Below the pieces are notes generated by a model. That model did not search any database, was not told the DNA's origin, and saw nothing but the letters and a program-made list of their open reading frames with translations. A program made the position numbers and the translations under genes. From Hydrogenophaga taeniospiralis (GTDB lineage Bacteria; Pseudomonadota; Gammaproteobacteria; Burkholderiales; Burkholderiaceae_C), in contig NZ_JAHBAG010000001.1 of NCBI RefSeq assembly GCF_020510445.1, positions 1,588,501 through 1,652,500 on the forward strand: a DNA stretch of 64,000 bases. The letters are read 5' to 3'. Within the stretch, counting starts at the first letter, position 1. The number at the start of each line of letters is the position of its first letter. Below are positions 1 to 7,967 of this stretch, piece by piece.

Positions 1-1
1 G

Positions 2-466
2 AAGGGCCACATCGTCAACATCAGCTCCATCGGCGTGCTGACCAATGCACCGCGCTTCTCGGCCTACGTGGCCAGCAAGGCCGCGCTGGACGCCTGGACG
101 CGCTGCGCCAGCAGCGAGTTCGCCGACCAGGGCGTGACCTTCACCACCATCAACATGCCGCTGGTGCGCACGCCCATGATCGCGCCCACGCAGATCTACA
201 AGAACGTGCCCACGCTGGCGCCCGAAGAAGCGGCCGACATGATCGCGCAGGCCTGCATCTTCAAGCCGGTGCGCATCGCCACGCGCCTGGGGGTCACCGG
301 CCAGGTGCTGCACGCCTTCGTGCCGCGCATCGCGCAGATCGTGATGAACACCAGTTTCCGCATGTTCCCGGATTCGTCGGCGGCGAAAGGGGAGAAGGGG
401 GCGAAGTCGCAGCTGTCGCCGGAGGCGGTGGCCATGCAGCAGATGATGCGCGGGATTCACTTCTGA
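2..466 (+). CDS. SDR family oxidoreductase, C-terminal part (cut by window edge)
   Basis: The reading frame is open from base 2 and its start lies outside the window. The visible 154 residues carry the end of a Rossmann-fold short-chain dehydrogenase: the VNISS strand with the catalytic Ser, then the YVASK (Tyr-x-x-x-Lys) active-site motif. The tail ends in a [19 protein letters not shown] sequence. That tail resembles the SDR half of two-domain proteins with an N-terminal fatty acyl-CoA reductase domain, so the gene may be much longer; this cannot be judged here. The substrate is unknown. A type B intergenic repeat follows the stop codon. Confidence 0.8.
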   Translation, partial: KGHIVNISSIGVLTNAPRFSAYVASKAALDAWTRCASSEFADQGVTFTTINMPLVRTPMIAPTQIYKNVPTLAPEEAADMIAQACIFKPVRIATRLGVTGQVLHAFVPRIAQIVMNTSFRMFPDSSAAKGEKGAKSQLSPEAVAMQQMMRGIHF

Positions 467-475
467 CGGCCTTCG

Positions 476-550
476 CCCACCCCCGGGGCGCTGCGCGCCA
501 CCCCCTCAAGGGGGCAACACCAGCGGACCGGCAGAGCCGGATCCGCGGTG
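476..550. repeat. Type B intergenic repeat, copy 1
   Basis: The copy contains a CCCCCTCAAGGGGG hairpin followed by a CCGGCAGAGCCGG hairpin and the end motif CCGCGGTG. Matching copies lie at about 1585-1660 (reverse), 4650-4740, 12141-12219 and 23282-23360. All are between genes and most directly follow a stop codon. There is no T-run, so a role as an intrinsic terminator is doubtful. Confidence 0.75.
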
Positions 551-624
551 TTTCTAAACAGAGGGGTTGGTGGGCGGTGCGACCTACAATTTGGTGGCCA
601 TCGTTTTTCATCTGCCCACCCGCC

Positions 625-1536
625 ATGACCAGCACCCACCACACCCCCATTGACCTCTCCCACGTGAAGCCCCGCGAAAAGGCCGAGATCCTGGCCGAGG
701 CCCTGCCTTACATCCGCAAGTACCACGGCAAGACCATGGTCATCAAGTACGGCGGCAACGCCATGACCGACCCTGCCCTGCAGCAGGATTTCGCCGAGGA
801 CGTGGTGCTCCTGAAGCTGGTGGGCATCAACCCGGTGGTGGTGCACGGCGGTGGCCCGCAGATCGAGACCTTGCTGCAGCGCCTGGGCAAGAAGGGGCAG
901 TTCATCCAGGGCATGCGCGTGACCGACGCCGAGACCATGGAGGTGGTGGAGTGGGTGCTGGCCGGTGAGGTGCAGCAGGACATCGTGGGCATGATCAACG
1001 CCGCGGGCGGCAAGGCCGTGGGCCTGACCGGGCGCGACGGCGCCATGATCCGCGCGCGCAAGCTGCGCCTGGCCGACCCGAAGGACCCGAGCCTGGAACA
1101 CGACGTGGGCCAGGTGGGCGACATCGTGAGCATCGACCCCAGCGTGGTCAAGGCACTGCAGGACGACGCCTTCATCCCGGTCGTCAGTCCGATCGGGTTT
1201 GGCGAGAACAACGAGAGCTACAACATCAACGCCGACGTGGTGGCGGCCAAGCTGGCCACGGTGCTGCAGGCCGAAAAGCTGCTCATGCTCACCAACATCC
1301 CCGGCGTGCTCGACAAGGCCGGACAGCTCCTGGCCGAGCTCACCCCGCGCCGCATCGACGAGCTCGTCGAGGATGGCACCATCTCCGGCGGCATGCTGCC
1401 CAAGATCGCGGGTGCGCTGGACGCGGCCAAGAGCGGCGTCAACGCGGTGCACATCATCGACGGCCGCGTGCCGCACGCGCTGCTGCTCGAAGTGCTGGGC
1501 GACCAGCCTTTCGGCACGATGATCAAAAGCCACTGA
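625..1536 (+). CDS. argB: Acetylglutamate kinase
   Basis: This enzyme phosphorylates N-acetyl-L-glutamate with ATP, the second step of arginine synthesis, in the cytoplasm. The 304-residue protein has the amino-acid kinase fold: the [10 protein letters not shown]-terminal lysine/glycine loop, VVHGGGPQI for substrate binding, and the GGMLPKI segment near the C-terminus. The length fits the family. I chose ATG 625 over the in-frame start at 577 because the extra 16 residues are not ArgB-like and family proteins begin close to here. In Comamonadaceae argB is often followed by a two-component system and slmA, as here. Confidence 0.96.
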   Translation: MTSTHHTPIDLSHVKPREKAEILAEALPYIRKYHGKTMVIKYGGNAMTDPALQQDFAEDVVLLKLVGINPVVVHGGGPQIETLLQRLGKKGQFIQGMRVTDAETMEVVEWVLAGEVQQDIVGMINAAGGKAVGLTGRDGAMIRARKLRLADPKDPSLEHDVGQVGDIVSIDPSVVKALQDDAFIPVVSPIGFGENNESYNINADVVAAKLATVLQAEKLLMLTNIPGVLDKAGQLLAELTPRRIDELVEDGTISGGMLPKIAGALDAAKSGVNAVHIIDGRVPHALLLEVLGDQPFGTMIKSH

Positions 1537-1584
1537 AATGGAAGCGCACACGCTCTTTTCCGGGGCCTGGCACCGGTTCCAGGG

Positions 1585-1660
1585 CGCCCGAGGATCCGGC
1601 TTCGCCGGTCCCAGGGTGCGTCCCCCTCGGGGGGAACGCGCGAAGCGCGGCAGGGGGGGG
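1585..1660. repeat. Type B intergenic repeat, reverse orientation
   Basis: This is a reverse-oriented variant of the type B element. It contains the CCGGCTTCGCCGG hairpin and the TCCCCCTCGGGGGGA hairpin. It fills most of the gap between argB and the response regulator gene and ends just before that gene's ATG, so its G-run may act as the ribosome-binding region. Confidence 0.65.
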
Positions 1661-1662
1661 CG

Positions 1663-2355
1663 ATGAGACTCTTGCTGGTCGAAGACGACGTGATGGTTGC
1701 CAGCGGCATCAAGCTGGGGCTGTGCAACGCCGGTTACACGGTGGACTGGGTGGGCAGCGCCGAGCGGGCCGAGCAGGCGCTGGAGAGCGACAGCTTCGAC
1801 CTGGCCATCGTCGACATCGGCCTGCCGCTGATGGACGGGCTGGAGCTCACGCGGCGCTTGCGCACGCGTGGCCTGGCCATGCCGGTGCTGATCCTGACCG
1901 CGCGCGATGCGCTGCAGGACAGGGTGCACGGGCTGGACCTGGGCGCCGACGACTACATGCTCAAACCCTTCGAGCTGCCCGAACTGCTGGCACGGCTGCG
2001 TGCCTTGCTGCGGCGCTCGCAGGCCGCCACCTCGGCGGTGCTGGGCTTCGGCCCGCTGGAGATGGACACCGCGCACCGGCGCGTGACCCTGGCCGGGCAG
2101 CCCATGGAGCTGGGTCCGCGCGAGTGGACGGTGCTGGAATACCTGTTGCTGCAGGCGCCCAAGCCTGCGGCCAAAGACAAGCTGCTGCAGGCCCTGACCG
2201 GTTGGGACAAGGAGATCACGCCCAACGCGATCGAGGTCTACGTCTCGCGCCTGCGCGCCAAGCTCGACCCCGCCGGGGTCGCCCTGCGTTCGATCCGCGG
2301 TTTCGGCTACCGGCTGGAACTGGCCAAGCAGCCCGACCATGCGCCACGGGCCTGA
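1663..2355 (+). CDS. OmpR-family response regulator
   Basis: This is the DNA-binding half of a two-component system. Residues 1-115 are a receiver domain with the acidic pair D8/D9, the phospho-acceptor D51 in the VDIGLP motif, T79 and K101 (LKPF). A winged-helix domain of the OmpR/PhoB type follows and ends in the typical GFGYRL wing. At 230 residues it has the usual length for the TctD/QseB branch. The kinase gene overlaps its end by 17 bases, so the two are translationally linked. The target genes cannot be read from the sequence. Confidence 0.93.
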   Translation: MRLLLVEDDVMVASGIKLGLCNAGYTVDWVGSAERAEQALESDSFDLAIVDIGLPLMDGLELTRRLRTRGLAMPVLILTARDALQDRVHGLDLGADDYMLKPFELPELLARLRALLRRSQAATSAVLGFGPLEMDTAHRRVTLAGQPMELGPREWTVLEYLLLQAPKPAAKDKLLQALTGWDKEITPNAIEVYVSRLRAKLDPAGVALRSIRGFGYRLELAKQPDHAPRA

Positions 2356-3871
2356 AGGCCGCACCACCGAGGGCATGATCTGGGGCCTGCAGCGCCGCCT
2401 GCTGGTGCTGCTGATGCTGCCGCTCGGGCTGGTGGGCATGGTCAGCGTGTTCTTTCACTACCAGAGCGCGGGCACCGCCGCCTTGCAACAAGACCAGCAG
2501 CTGCTGCGGCTGGTGCCCCTGCTGGCCGACTCGGTGGTGGTCACGCGCGCTGGCGAACAACACCGGGCCCCCGACTCCCCCATGGCGGCGCCCGGCGTGG
2601 CGGGGCTGGACGGTGGGCCGGGGCTGGCTCTGTTGCTGGCGCCGCCGGTGGAGGAGTTCCTCAAGGAGCGCGAGGGCTTTTCCGCCTACGGCCTGCAGGA
2701 TGCCAACGGCCGACCTCTGCTGGGCGAAGGCTGGCTGCCCACCGTGCTGCCGGCGACCGATGGCGCGGAGTTCCTGAGCGTGGTCGAAGGGGGGGTCACC
2801 TACCGCGTGGTGGCGCAGCGCTACCACACCGCCGCTGGCGAGCTCATCGTCATGCTGGCCGACGGGTCGGACGCGCGCCAGAACTGGTTCGAGTCGGTGC
2901 TCACGCGGGTGCTGCTGCCCAACCTGCTGCTGCTGGTGCTGGCCGGCATGGCGGTGACCTGGGCCGTGGCGCGCGCGCTGCGCCCCCTGATCGATCTCAA
3001 GCAGGCCGTGGAGCGGCGCTCGCCGCGCGACCTCAGCCCCATCGACACCGACAGCGCCCCCACCGAGGTGCGCCCCCTGGTGTCCGCGCTCAACCGGCTG
3101 TTCTCGCTCGTCAACGCCCAGACCGAGGCCCAGCGCCGCTTTGTGGCCGACGCGGCGCACCAGCTGCGCACGCCGCTGGCCGGCCTGCAGGCGCAGGTCG
3201 AGGCCTGGGCGCAGGCCGCGCGCCGCATGGACGCTGGCGAGCAGATCAGCTTGCGCGTGGACCAGGTGCGGCGTCTGCGCGATGCCACGCGCCGCACCTC
3301 GCAGCTGGCCAACCAGTTGCTGGCGCTGTCGCGGGCCGATACCGTGAGCGCCGACAGCCAGCCGCTGCAGCAGGTCGACCTGAAAGAACTGTGCGAGACC
3401 ATCCTGTCGCTGTTCCTGGACGCGGCGGGCGACAAACACATCGACCTGGGCCTGGAGAGCCAACCGGCCCAGACCCAGGGCCACGCCTGGTTGCTGCGCG
3501 AACTGCTCATCAACCTGGTGGACAACGCCGTGCGGTACACCCCCGAGGGTGGGCGCATCACGCTGCGCTGCGGCCAGGAAGACACGGCATCGGGCCCCTG
3601 CGCGTGGATTGAGGTGGAAGACGATGGCCCGGGCATCCCCGTCGAGGAACAGGCGCACGTGCTGCAGCGCTTCTACCGGGTGCCCGGCACCGAGGGCGAG
3701 GGCAACGGCCTGGGCCTGGCGATCGCCGACGAAATCGCCCGTGCGCACCACACGCACTTGCAACTGGGCGCGGGCGCCCTGGGCCGCGGTCTGCGTGTGC
3801 GTGTGGCATTCGTGGCGATCGCGCCGACGCAGGGTCCGCATCCGGCGCCCTCGGCCCGGGCCGAGGTGTAA
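2339..3871 (+). CDS. Sensor histidine kinase (TctE/QseC type)
   Basis: This is the membrane kinase partner of the preceding regulator. It has a transmembrane helix near residues 19-37, a periplasmic sensor segment of about 140 residues, a second helix near residues 194-212, and a HAMP-like linker. The H-box with H274 (DAAHQLRTPL) follows, then the N-box with N396 (LVDNAVRY), the G1 box DDGPGIP and the G2 box GNGLGLAI. The length of 510 is slightly long for the family. An alternative start at 2375 would drop 12 poorly hydrophobic residues. TctE-type kinases often sense carboxylates, but no ligand is evident here. Confidence 0.92.
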   Translation: MRHGPEGRTTEGMIWGLQRRLLVLLMLPLGLVGMVSVFFHYQSAGTAALQQDQQLLRLVPLLADSVVVTRAGEQHRAPDSPMAAPGVAGLDGGPGLALLLAPPVEEFLKEREGFSAYGLQDANGRPLLGEGWLPTVLPATDGAEFLSVVEGGVTYRVVAQRYHTAAGELIVMLADGSDARQNWFESVLTRVLLPNLLLLVLAGMAVTWAVARALRPLIDLKQAVERRSPRDLSPIDTDSAPTEVRPLVSALNRLFSLVNAQTEAQRRFVADAAHQLRTPLAGLQAQVEAWAQAARRMDAGEQISLRVDQVRRLRDATRRTSQLANQLLALSRADTVSADSQPLQQVDLKELCETILSLFLDAAGDKHIDLGLESQPAQTQGHAWLLRELLINLVDNAVRYTPEGGRITLRCGQEDTASGPCAWIEVEDDGPGIPVEEQAHVLQRFYRVPGTEGEGNGLGLAIADEIARAHHTHLQLGAGALGRGLRVRVAFVAIAPTQGPHPAPSARAEV

Positions 3872-3965
3872 CGGGCTGTGTCGCTGTGCGAGAATCAAAA
3901 GAGGGATGACAACCAACGGGCTCCGAACGGTGCCCACCCGCTGACCACCGACGGACCGACTGCCC

Positions 3966-4649
3966 ATGACCTCCAGCGCACCCGAGCCCTTGCCCATGGC
4001 GGGCCCTTCTGCCGACGCCACCCACGACGATGGGGGCCACGTGGAGGGCAACGGTCGCAAACGTCCCAAACCCGGTGAGCGCCGGGTGCAGATCCTGCAG
4101 GCCCTGGCCACCATGCTGGAACAGCCCGGCGCCGAACGGGTCACCACCGCCGCGCTTGCCGCGCGGCTGGAGGTGAGCGAGGCCGCCCTCTACCGCCATT
4201 TCGCCAGCAAGGCCCAGATGTTCGAGGGCCTGATCGAGTTCATCGAACAGGCGGTGTTCGGCCTGGTCAACCAGCTGGGCGAGCGCGAGCCCGACGCCAT
4301 GGTCCGCTCGCGCAAACTGGTTACCCTGCTGCTGCAGTTCGGGGAAAAGAACCCCGGCATGACGCGGGTGATGGTGGGCGACGCCCTGGTGTACGAAAAC
4401 GAGCGCCTGCAGCAGCGCATGAATCTGTTCTTCGACAAGATCGAATCGGCCCTGCGGCAGAACCTGCGCGAGGCCGCCGTGGTGGTCGGCGCGGCCACGC
4501 CCACGGTGGACGCGCAGGCCGACGCCTCGGTGGTCACGGCCTTCTGCGTGGGCCGGCTGCAGCGCTTCGCGCGCAGCGGCTTCAAGCGCTCGCCCAGCGA
4601 AAGCCTGGAGCACAGCCTGGCGCTGCTGCTGCCCGGCGCGCATCTTTAA
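3966..4649 (+). CDS. slmA: Nucleoid occlusion factor SlmA (TetR fold)
   Basis: SlmA is a TetR-fold DNA-binding protein that blocks FtsZ assembly over the chromosome. After a variable proline-rich N-terminus of about 40 residues come the helix-turn-helix region with ALAARLEVSEAALYRHF and the conserved FEGLIEFIEQAVFGLVNQL region typical of SlmA rather than of metabolic TetR repressors. At 227 residues it is slightly longer than enterobacterial SlmA because of the N-terminal extension. Its place downstream of argB supports the call. A type B repeat follows. Confidence 0.9.
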   Translation: MTSSAPEPLPMAGPSADATHDDGGHVEGNGRKRPKPGERRVQILQALATMLEQPGAERVTTAALAARLEVSEAALYRHFASKAQMFEGLIEFIEQAVFGLVNQLGEREPDAMVRSRKLVTLLLQFGEKNPGMTRVMVGDALVYENERLQQRMNLFFDKIESALRQNLREAAVVVGAATPTVDAQADASVVTAFCVGRLQRFARSGFKRSPSESLEHSLALLLPGAHL

Positions 4650-4740
4650 ACACCCCCGCAGCGCTTCACGCTACCCCCTCAAGGGGGCAACGCGGTGCGG
4701 CCTGGCGAAGCCAGGACCAAAGCGTTCTGGGCGGTGCCCC
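4650..4740. repeat. Type B intergenic repeat, copy 3
   Basis: The copy directly follows the slmA stop codon. It contains the CCCCCTCAAGGGGG hairpin and a CCTGGCGAAGCCAGG hairpin, in the same order as the copy near base 476. Confidence 0.7.
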
Positions 4741-4763
4741 TCGGCTGGGCTGTTTCATGCGTT

Positions 4764-4819
4764 GCGGGTTAACCCGCTGAGCGATTAGGGCCACGGCCCT
4801 AATAAATTTCTGGAAATTT
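4764..4819. promoter_or_regulatory. Three consecutive perfect palindromes upstream of the TetR gene
   Basis: Three palindromes stand in a row: GCGGGTTAACCCGC (4764-4777), a pair of nine-base arms ATTAGGGCC/GGCCCTAAT around AC (4784-4803), and AAATTT-CTGG-AAATTT (4804-4819). The sequence is AT-richer than its surroundings. They lie between the slmA repeat and the TetR gene, and could be a slmA terminator remnant or protein-binding sites. Confidence 0.45.
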
Positions 4820-4865
4820 GGGTGCCAACCGATCACGGGCTGGCTTTTGCGGTAAAAATAGCACG

Positions 4866-4887
4866 ACCGTTCGATTTATCGAGCGGT
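4866..4887. promoter_or_regulatory. Probable TetR-type operator of the fatty-acid oxidation operon
   Basis: Arms ACCGTTCGA (4866-4874) and TCGAGCGGT (4879-4887) form an inverted repeat with one mismatch and a TTTA centre. TetR-family regulators of fatty-acid genes commonly bind sites of this size and ACCG-rich style. It is 46 bases upstream of the regulator start at 4933, which suggests autoregulation and control of the downstream acyl-CoA genes. This is inferred from position and symmetry only. Confidence 0.5.
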
Positions 4888-4932
4888 TTGCTTTTGGACC
4901 CAACCCTGTCCGGTGCCGCCGGACCCCGCCGC

Positions 4933-5655
4933 ATGAGCCCTACCCCTCCGATCAAGCGCCAGCGCAGCGACGCCGCCCGACCGCTGCAAAAAGGCCAGCA
5001 GACCAAAGCCGCCATCGTCGATGCCGCGCTCGGGCTGGCCACGCAGATCGGCCTGGAGGGCCTGTCCATCGGCGCGCTGGCCGAGGTCATGCAGATGAGC
5101 AAGTCGGGCGTGTTCGCCCACTTCGGCTCGCGCGAAGAGCTGCAGATTTCGGTGGTGCGCGAGTACCACGCCCGGTTCGAGGAAGAGGTGTTCTACCCGG
5201 CCATGAGCGCGCCGCGTGGCCTGCCGCGCCTGCGCATGCTGTTCGACAACTGGATGAAGCGCACCTCGGTCGAGATCGACTCGGGCTGCATCTACATCAG
5301 CGGCGCGGTGCAGTTCGAAGACCGCCCCGGTCCGGTGCGCGACGCGCTGGCCAGCTCGGTCAACACCTGGCTCAGCGCGGTGCGCCGCGCGGTGGAGATC
5401 GCGGTGGAAGAAGGTCATTTGCGTGCCGACACCGACGCGGCCCAGATGGGCTTCGAGATCCACGCCCTCATCCTGGCGCTGCACTACGAAGCGCGTTTCC
5501 TGCGCAGTCCCGATTCGTTGCACCGCGCGCTGCAGGCGTTCGAAGGCATCGTCCAGCGCTTCAGCAGCGCCGCCACGCCCGGCCTGCCCCCCACCCCGCA
5601 GCCCGCGCGCCCTGCGCGGGCGCGCAAACCCGCCAGCACCATCGCCCGGCGCTGA
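4933..5655 (+). CDS. TetR/AcrR family regulator of the downstream beta-oxidation genes
   Basis: This is a transcriptional repressor of 240 residues. The helix-turn-helix sits at about residues 35-70 (LSIGALAEVMQMSKSGVFAHF). A C-terminal ligand-binding helical domain of the TetR_C type follows, and the tail is rich in Pro and Ala. I chose ATG 4933 because the upstream in-frame start at 4822 would cross the operator-like inverted repeat at 4866-4887. The acyl-CoA dehydrogenase gene starts 41 bases after the stop, so the regulator probably controls it and responds to an acyl-CoA. That ligand is inferred from context. Confidence 0.88.
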   Translation: MSPTPPIKRQRSDAARPLQKGQQTKAAIVDAALGLATQIGLEGLSIGALAEVMQMSKSGVFAHFGSREELQISVVREYHARFEEEVFYPAMSAPRGLPRLRMLFDNWMKRTSVEIDSGCIYISGAVQFEDRPGPVRDALASSVNTWLSAVRRAVEIAVEEGHLRADTDAAQMGFEIHALILALHYEARFLRSPDSLHRALQAFEGIVQRFSSAATPGLPPTPQPARPARARKPASTIARR

Positions 5656-5696
5656 CTTCCTTCGTTTTCACCCATCCCACCACCGGAGACCGACCC

Positions 5697-7493
5697 ATGC
5701 CCGTCTACAACCCGCCCCTGCGCGACATGCAGTTCGTGATGCACGAAGTGCTCAATGTGAGCGCCGAATTCCAGAGCATGCCCCAGCACGCCGAGGTGGA
5801 CGCCGAGACCATCAACGCGGTGCTCGAAGAGGCGGGCAAGTTCGCCAGCCAGGTGATCTTCCCGCTCAACATCAGCGGCGACACCGAAGGCTGCACGCTC
5901 GACAAGACCACCCACGAGGTCAAGACGCCGACCGGTTTCAAGGCGGCCTACAAGACCTACGTGGAAGGTGGCTGGGCCGCGCTCAGCTGCGACCCGGCCT
6001 ATGGCGGCCAGGGCCTGCCGCTGGTGGTGAACCAGTGCCTGTACGAGATGATGAACTCGGCCAACCAGGCCTGGACCATGTACCCCGGCCTCACGCACGG
6101 CGCCTACGCCGCGCTGCACACCTACGGCACCGACGCGCAGAAAGACACCTACCTGCCCAAGATGACCAGCGGCGAGTGGACCGGCACCATGTGCCTGACC
6201 GAACCGCACTGCGGCACCGACCTGGGCCTGATGCGCACCAAGGCCGAACCGCTGGCCGACGGCACCTACAAGATCACCGGCAACAAGATCTTCATCAGCG
6301 CCGGTGAACACGACATGGCCGACAACATCATCCACCTGGTGCTGGCCCGCCTGCCCGACGCGCCTCCCGGCATCAAGGGCGTGAGCCTGTTCATCGTGCC
6401 GAAATTCCACGTCAAGGCCGACGGCTCGCTGGGCGAGCGCAATGGCATCTACTGCGGAGGCCTGGAACACAAGATGGGCATCCACGGCAACGCCACCGCG
6501 CAGATCGTGATCGACGGCGCCATCGGCACCATGGTCGGCCAGCCCAACAAGGGCATGCAGGCCATGTTCGTGATGATGAACGCCGCGCGCCTGGGCGTGG
6601 GCAACCAGTCGCTCGGCCTGACCGAAGTGGCTTACCAGAATGCCCTGGCCTACGCCAAGGACCGCATCCAGATGCGCAGCCTGACCGGCCCCAAGGCGAA
6701 AGACAAGCCGGCCGATCCGATCATCGTGCACCCCGACGTGCGCCGCATGCTGCTCACCGCCAAGGCCTACGCCGAAGGCGGCCGCGCACTGGCCATCTAC
6801 AGCTCGGTGCTGCTGGAGAAGGCCCACAACCACCCGGACGAAAAAGTGCGCAAGGAGAGCGACGAGATGCTCTCGCTGCTCACCCCCATCACCAAGGCCT
6901 TCCTGACCGACAACGGCTACAACGCCGCCACGATGTGCCAGCAGGTGTTCGGCGGCCACGGCTACATCAAGGAATGGGGCATGGAGCAGTTCGTGCGCGA
7001 TGCCCGCATCAACATGATCTACGAAGGCACCAACACCATCCAGAGCCTGGACCTGCTGGGCCGCAAGGTGCTGGGCAACAACGGCGCCACGCTCAAGAAA
7101 TTCGGCAAGCTGGTCGGCGCGCTGGTGATGGAAGAAGGCGTCAACGAGAAGATGGCCGAGTTCATCAACCCGCTGGCCGTGCTCGGTGAGCAGATCACCA
7201 AGTTCACCACCGAGATCGGCTTCAAGGGCCTGCAGAACGCCGACGAAGTGGGCGCCGCCGCGGTGGACTACCTGCGCGTGGCCGGTCACCTGGTGTTCGG
7301 CTACTTCTGGGCCCGCATGGCGCAGGTGGCGCTGCGCGAGATCGCCGCCGGCAACACCGACCCGTTCTACACCGCCAAGCTGCAGACCGCGCGTTTCTAT
7401 TTCGCGAAGCTCTTCCCCGAGACCGCGACGCTGATGCGCACGGCACGCGCGGGCAGCAAGGTCCTCATGGACACGGACGCGGCACTGGCATGA
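5697..7493 (+). CDS. Acyl-CoA dehydrogenase with C-terminal extension
   Basis: This FAD enzyme introduces the 2,3 double bond into acyl-CoA thioesters, the first step of beta-oxidation. At 598 residues it belongs to the longer DmdC/FadE-like type: an N-terminal acyl-CoA dehydrogenase segment, the central TEPHCGTDLG flavin region, the C-terminal catalytic domain with YEGTNTIQ (its Glu is the likely base), and an extra helical C-terminal domain. A GGAGACCGACCC ribosome-binding stretch precedes ATG 5697; an in-frame extension upstream overlaps the TetR gene and is a shadow. The stop overlaps the next start by four bases. Confidence 0.94.
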   Translation: MPVYNPPLRDMQFVMHEVLNVSAEFQSMPQHAEVDAETINAVLEEAGKFASQVIFPLNISGDTEGCTLDKTTHEVKTPTGFKAAYKTYVEGGWAALSCDPAYGGQGLPLVVNQCLYEMMNSANQAWTMYPGLTHGAYAALHTYGTDAQKDTYLPKMTSGEWTGTMCLTEPHCGTDLGLMRTKAEPLADGTYKITGNKIFISAGEHDMADNIIHLVLARLPDAPPGIKGVSLFIVPKFHVKADGSLGERNGIYCGGLEHKMGIHGNATAQIVIDGAIGTMVGQPNKGMQAMFVMMNAARLGVGNQSLGLTEVAYQNALAYAKDRIQMRSLTGPKAKDKPADPIIVHPDVRRMLLTAKAYAEGGRALAIYSSVLLEKAHNHPDEKVRKESDEMLSLLTPITKAFLTDNGYNAATMCQQVFGGHGYIKEWGMEQFVRDARINMIYEGTNTIQSLDLLGRKVLGNNGATLKKFGKLVGALVMEEGVNEKMAEFINPLAVLGEQITKFTTEIGFKGLQNADEVGAAAVDYLRVAGHLVFGYFWARMAQVALREIAAGNTDPFYTAKLQTARFYFAKLFPETATLMRTARAGSKVLMDTDAALA

Positions 7494-7936
7494 CCGCCAT
7501 GAAGAAGACGGCCCTGACCGCGATGCTGAGCCTTGCCGCCGTGTCCGCCTTCGCGCAGACGACGCCGGTGGGCCTGTGGAAGACCATCGACGACGACACC
7601 AAGAAAGAGAAGTCGCTGGTGCGCATCACCGAGAGCAACGGCGTCTTCTCCGGTCGCATCGAGAAGCTCCTGGACCCCGAGGCCAAGCAGGATTCGGTCT
7701 GCGAAGACTGCACCGACGACCGCAAGGACAAACCCGTGCTGGGCATGACCATCCTGCGCAACCTCAAGCAGAACGCCGACGACAAGGTGGTCTTTGATGG
7801 CGGTGACGTGCTCGATCCAAAGAACGGCAAGCTCTACCGCGCCCGCCTCAAGCCGGTGGACGGCGGCAAGAAACTGGAGATGCGCGGCTACATCGGCCCG
7901 TTCTACCGAACCCAGGTCTGGTTGCGAGTCGAGTGA
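7490..7936 (+). CDS. DUF2147 domain secreted protein
   Basis: This is a small exported protein of unknown function. A signal peptide (MKKTALTAMLSLAAVSAFA, from the in-frame ATG at 7499) precedes a DUF2147 domain with the family opening VGLWKTIDDDT and a C-terminal RTQVWLRV strand. A Cys-x-x-Cys pair (CEDC) lies near the middle and could form a disulfide or bind metal. The upstream ATG at 7490 overlaps the dehydrogenase stop, so translation is probably coupled. Its place inside a fatty-acid operon is recurrent in related bacteria, but no role is established. Confidence 0.88.
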   Translation: MTAMKKTALTAMLSLAAVSAFAQTTPVGLWKTIDDDTKKEKSLVRITESNGVFSGRIEKLLDPEAKQDSVCEDCTDDRKDKPVLGMTILRNLKQNADDKVVFDGGDVLDPKNGKLYRARLKPVDGGKKLEMRGYIGPFYRTQVWLRVE

Positions 7937-7967
7937 CCGCGAGCCTTTCCCTATTCATGGAAAACCA

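Noticed and set aside
457..2439. Long open frame of 660 codons on the minus strand across argB and the response regulator
   Set aside because: It is antisense to two well-supported genes; in G+C-rich DNA such frames stay open by chance, and its translation has His/Gln/Gly-rich low-complexity sequence with no domain.
4818..5696. N-terminal extension of the acyl-CoA dehydrogenase frame
   Set aside because: It overlaps the TetR gene in another frame; family proteins start at the MPVYNPP sequence encoded from 5697.
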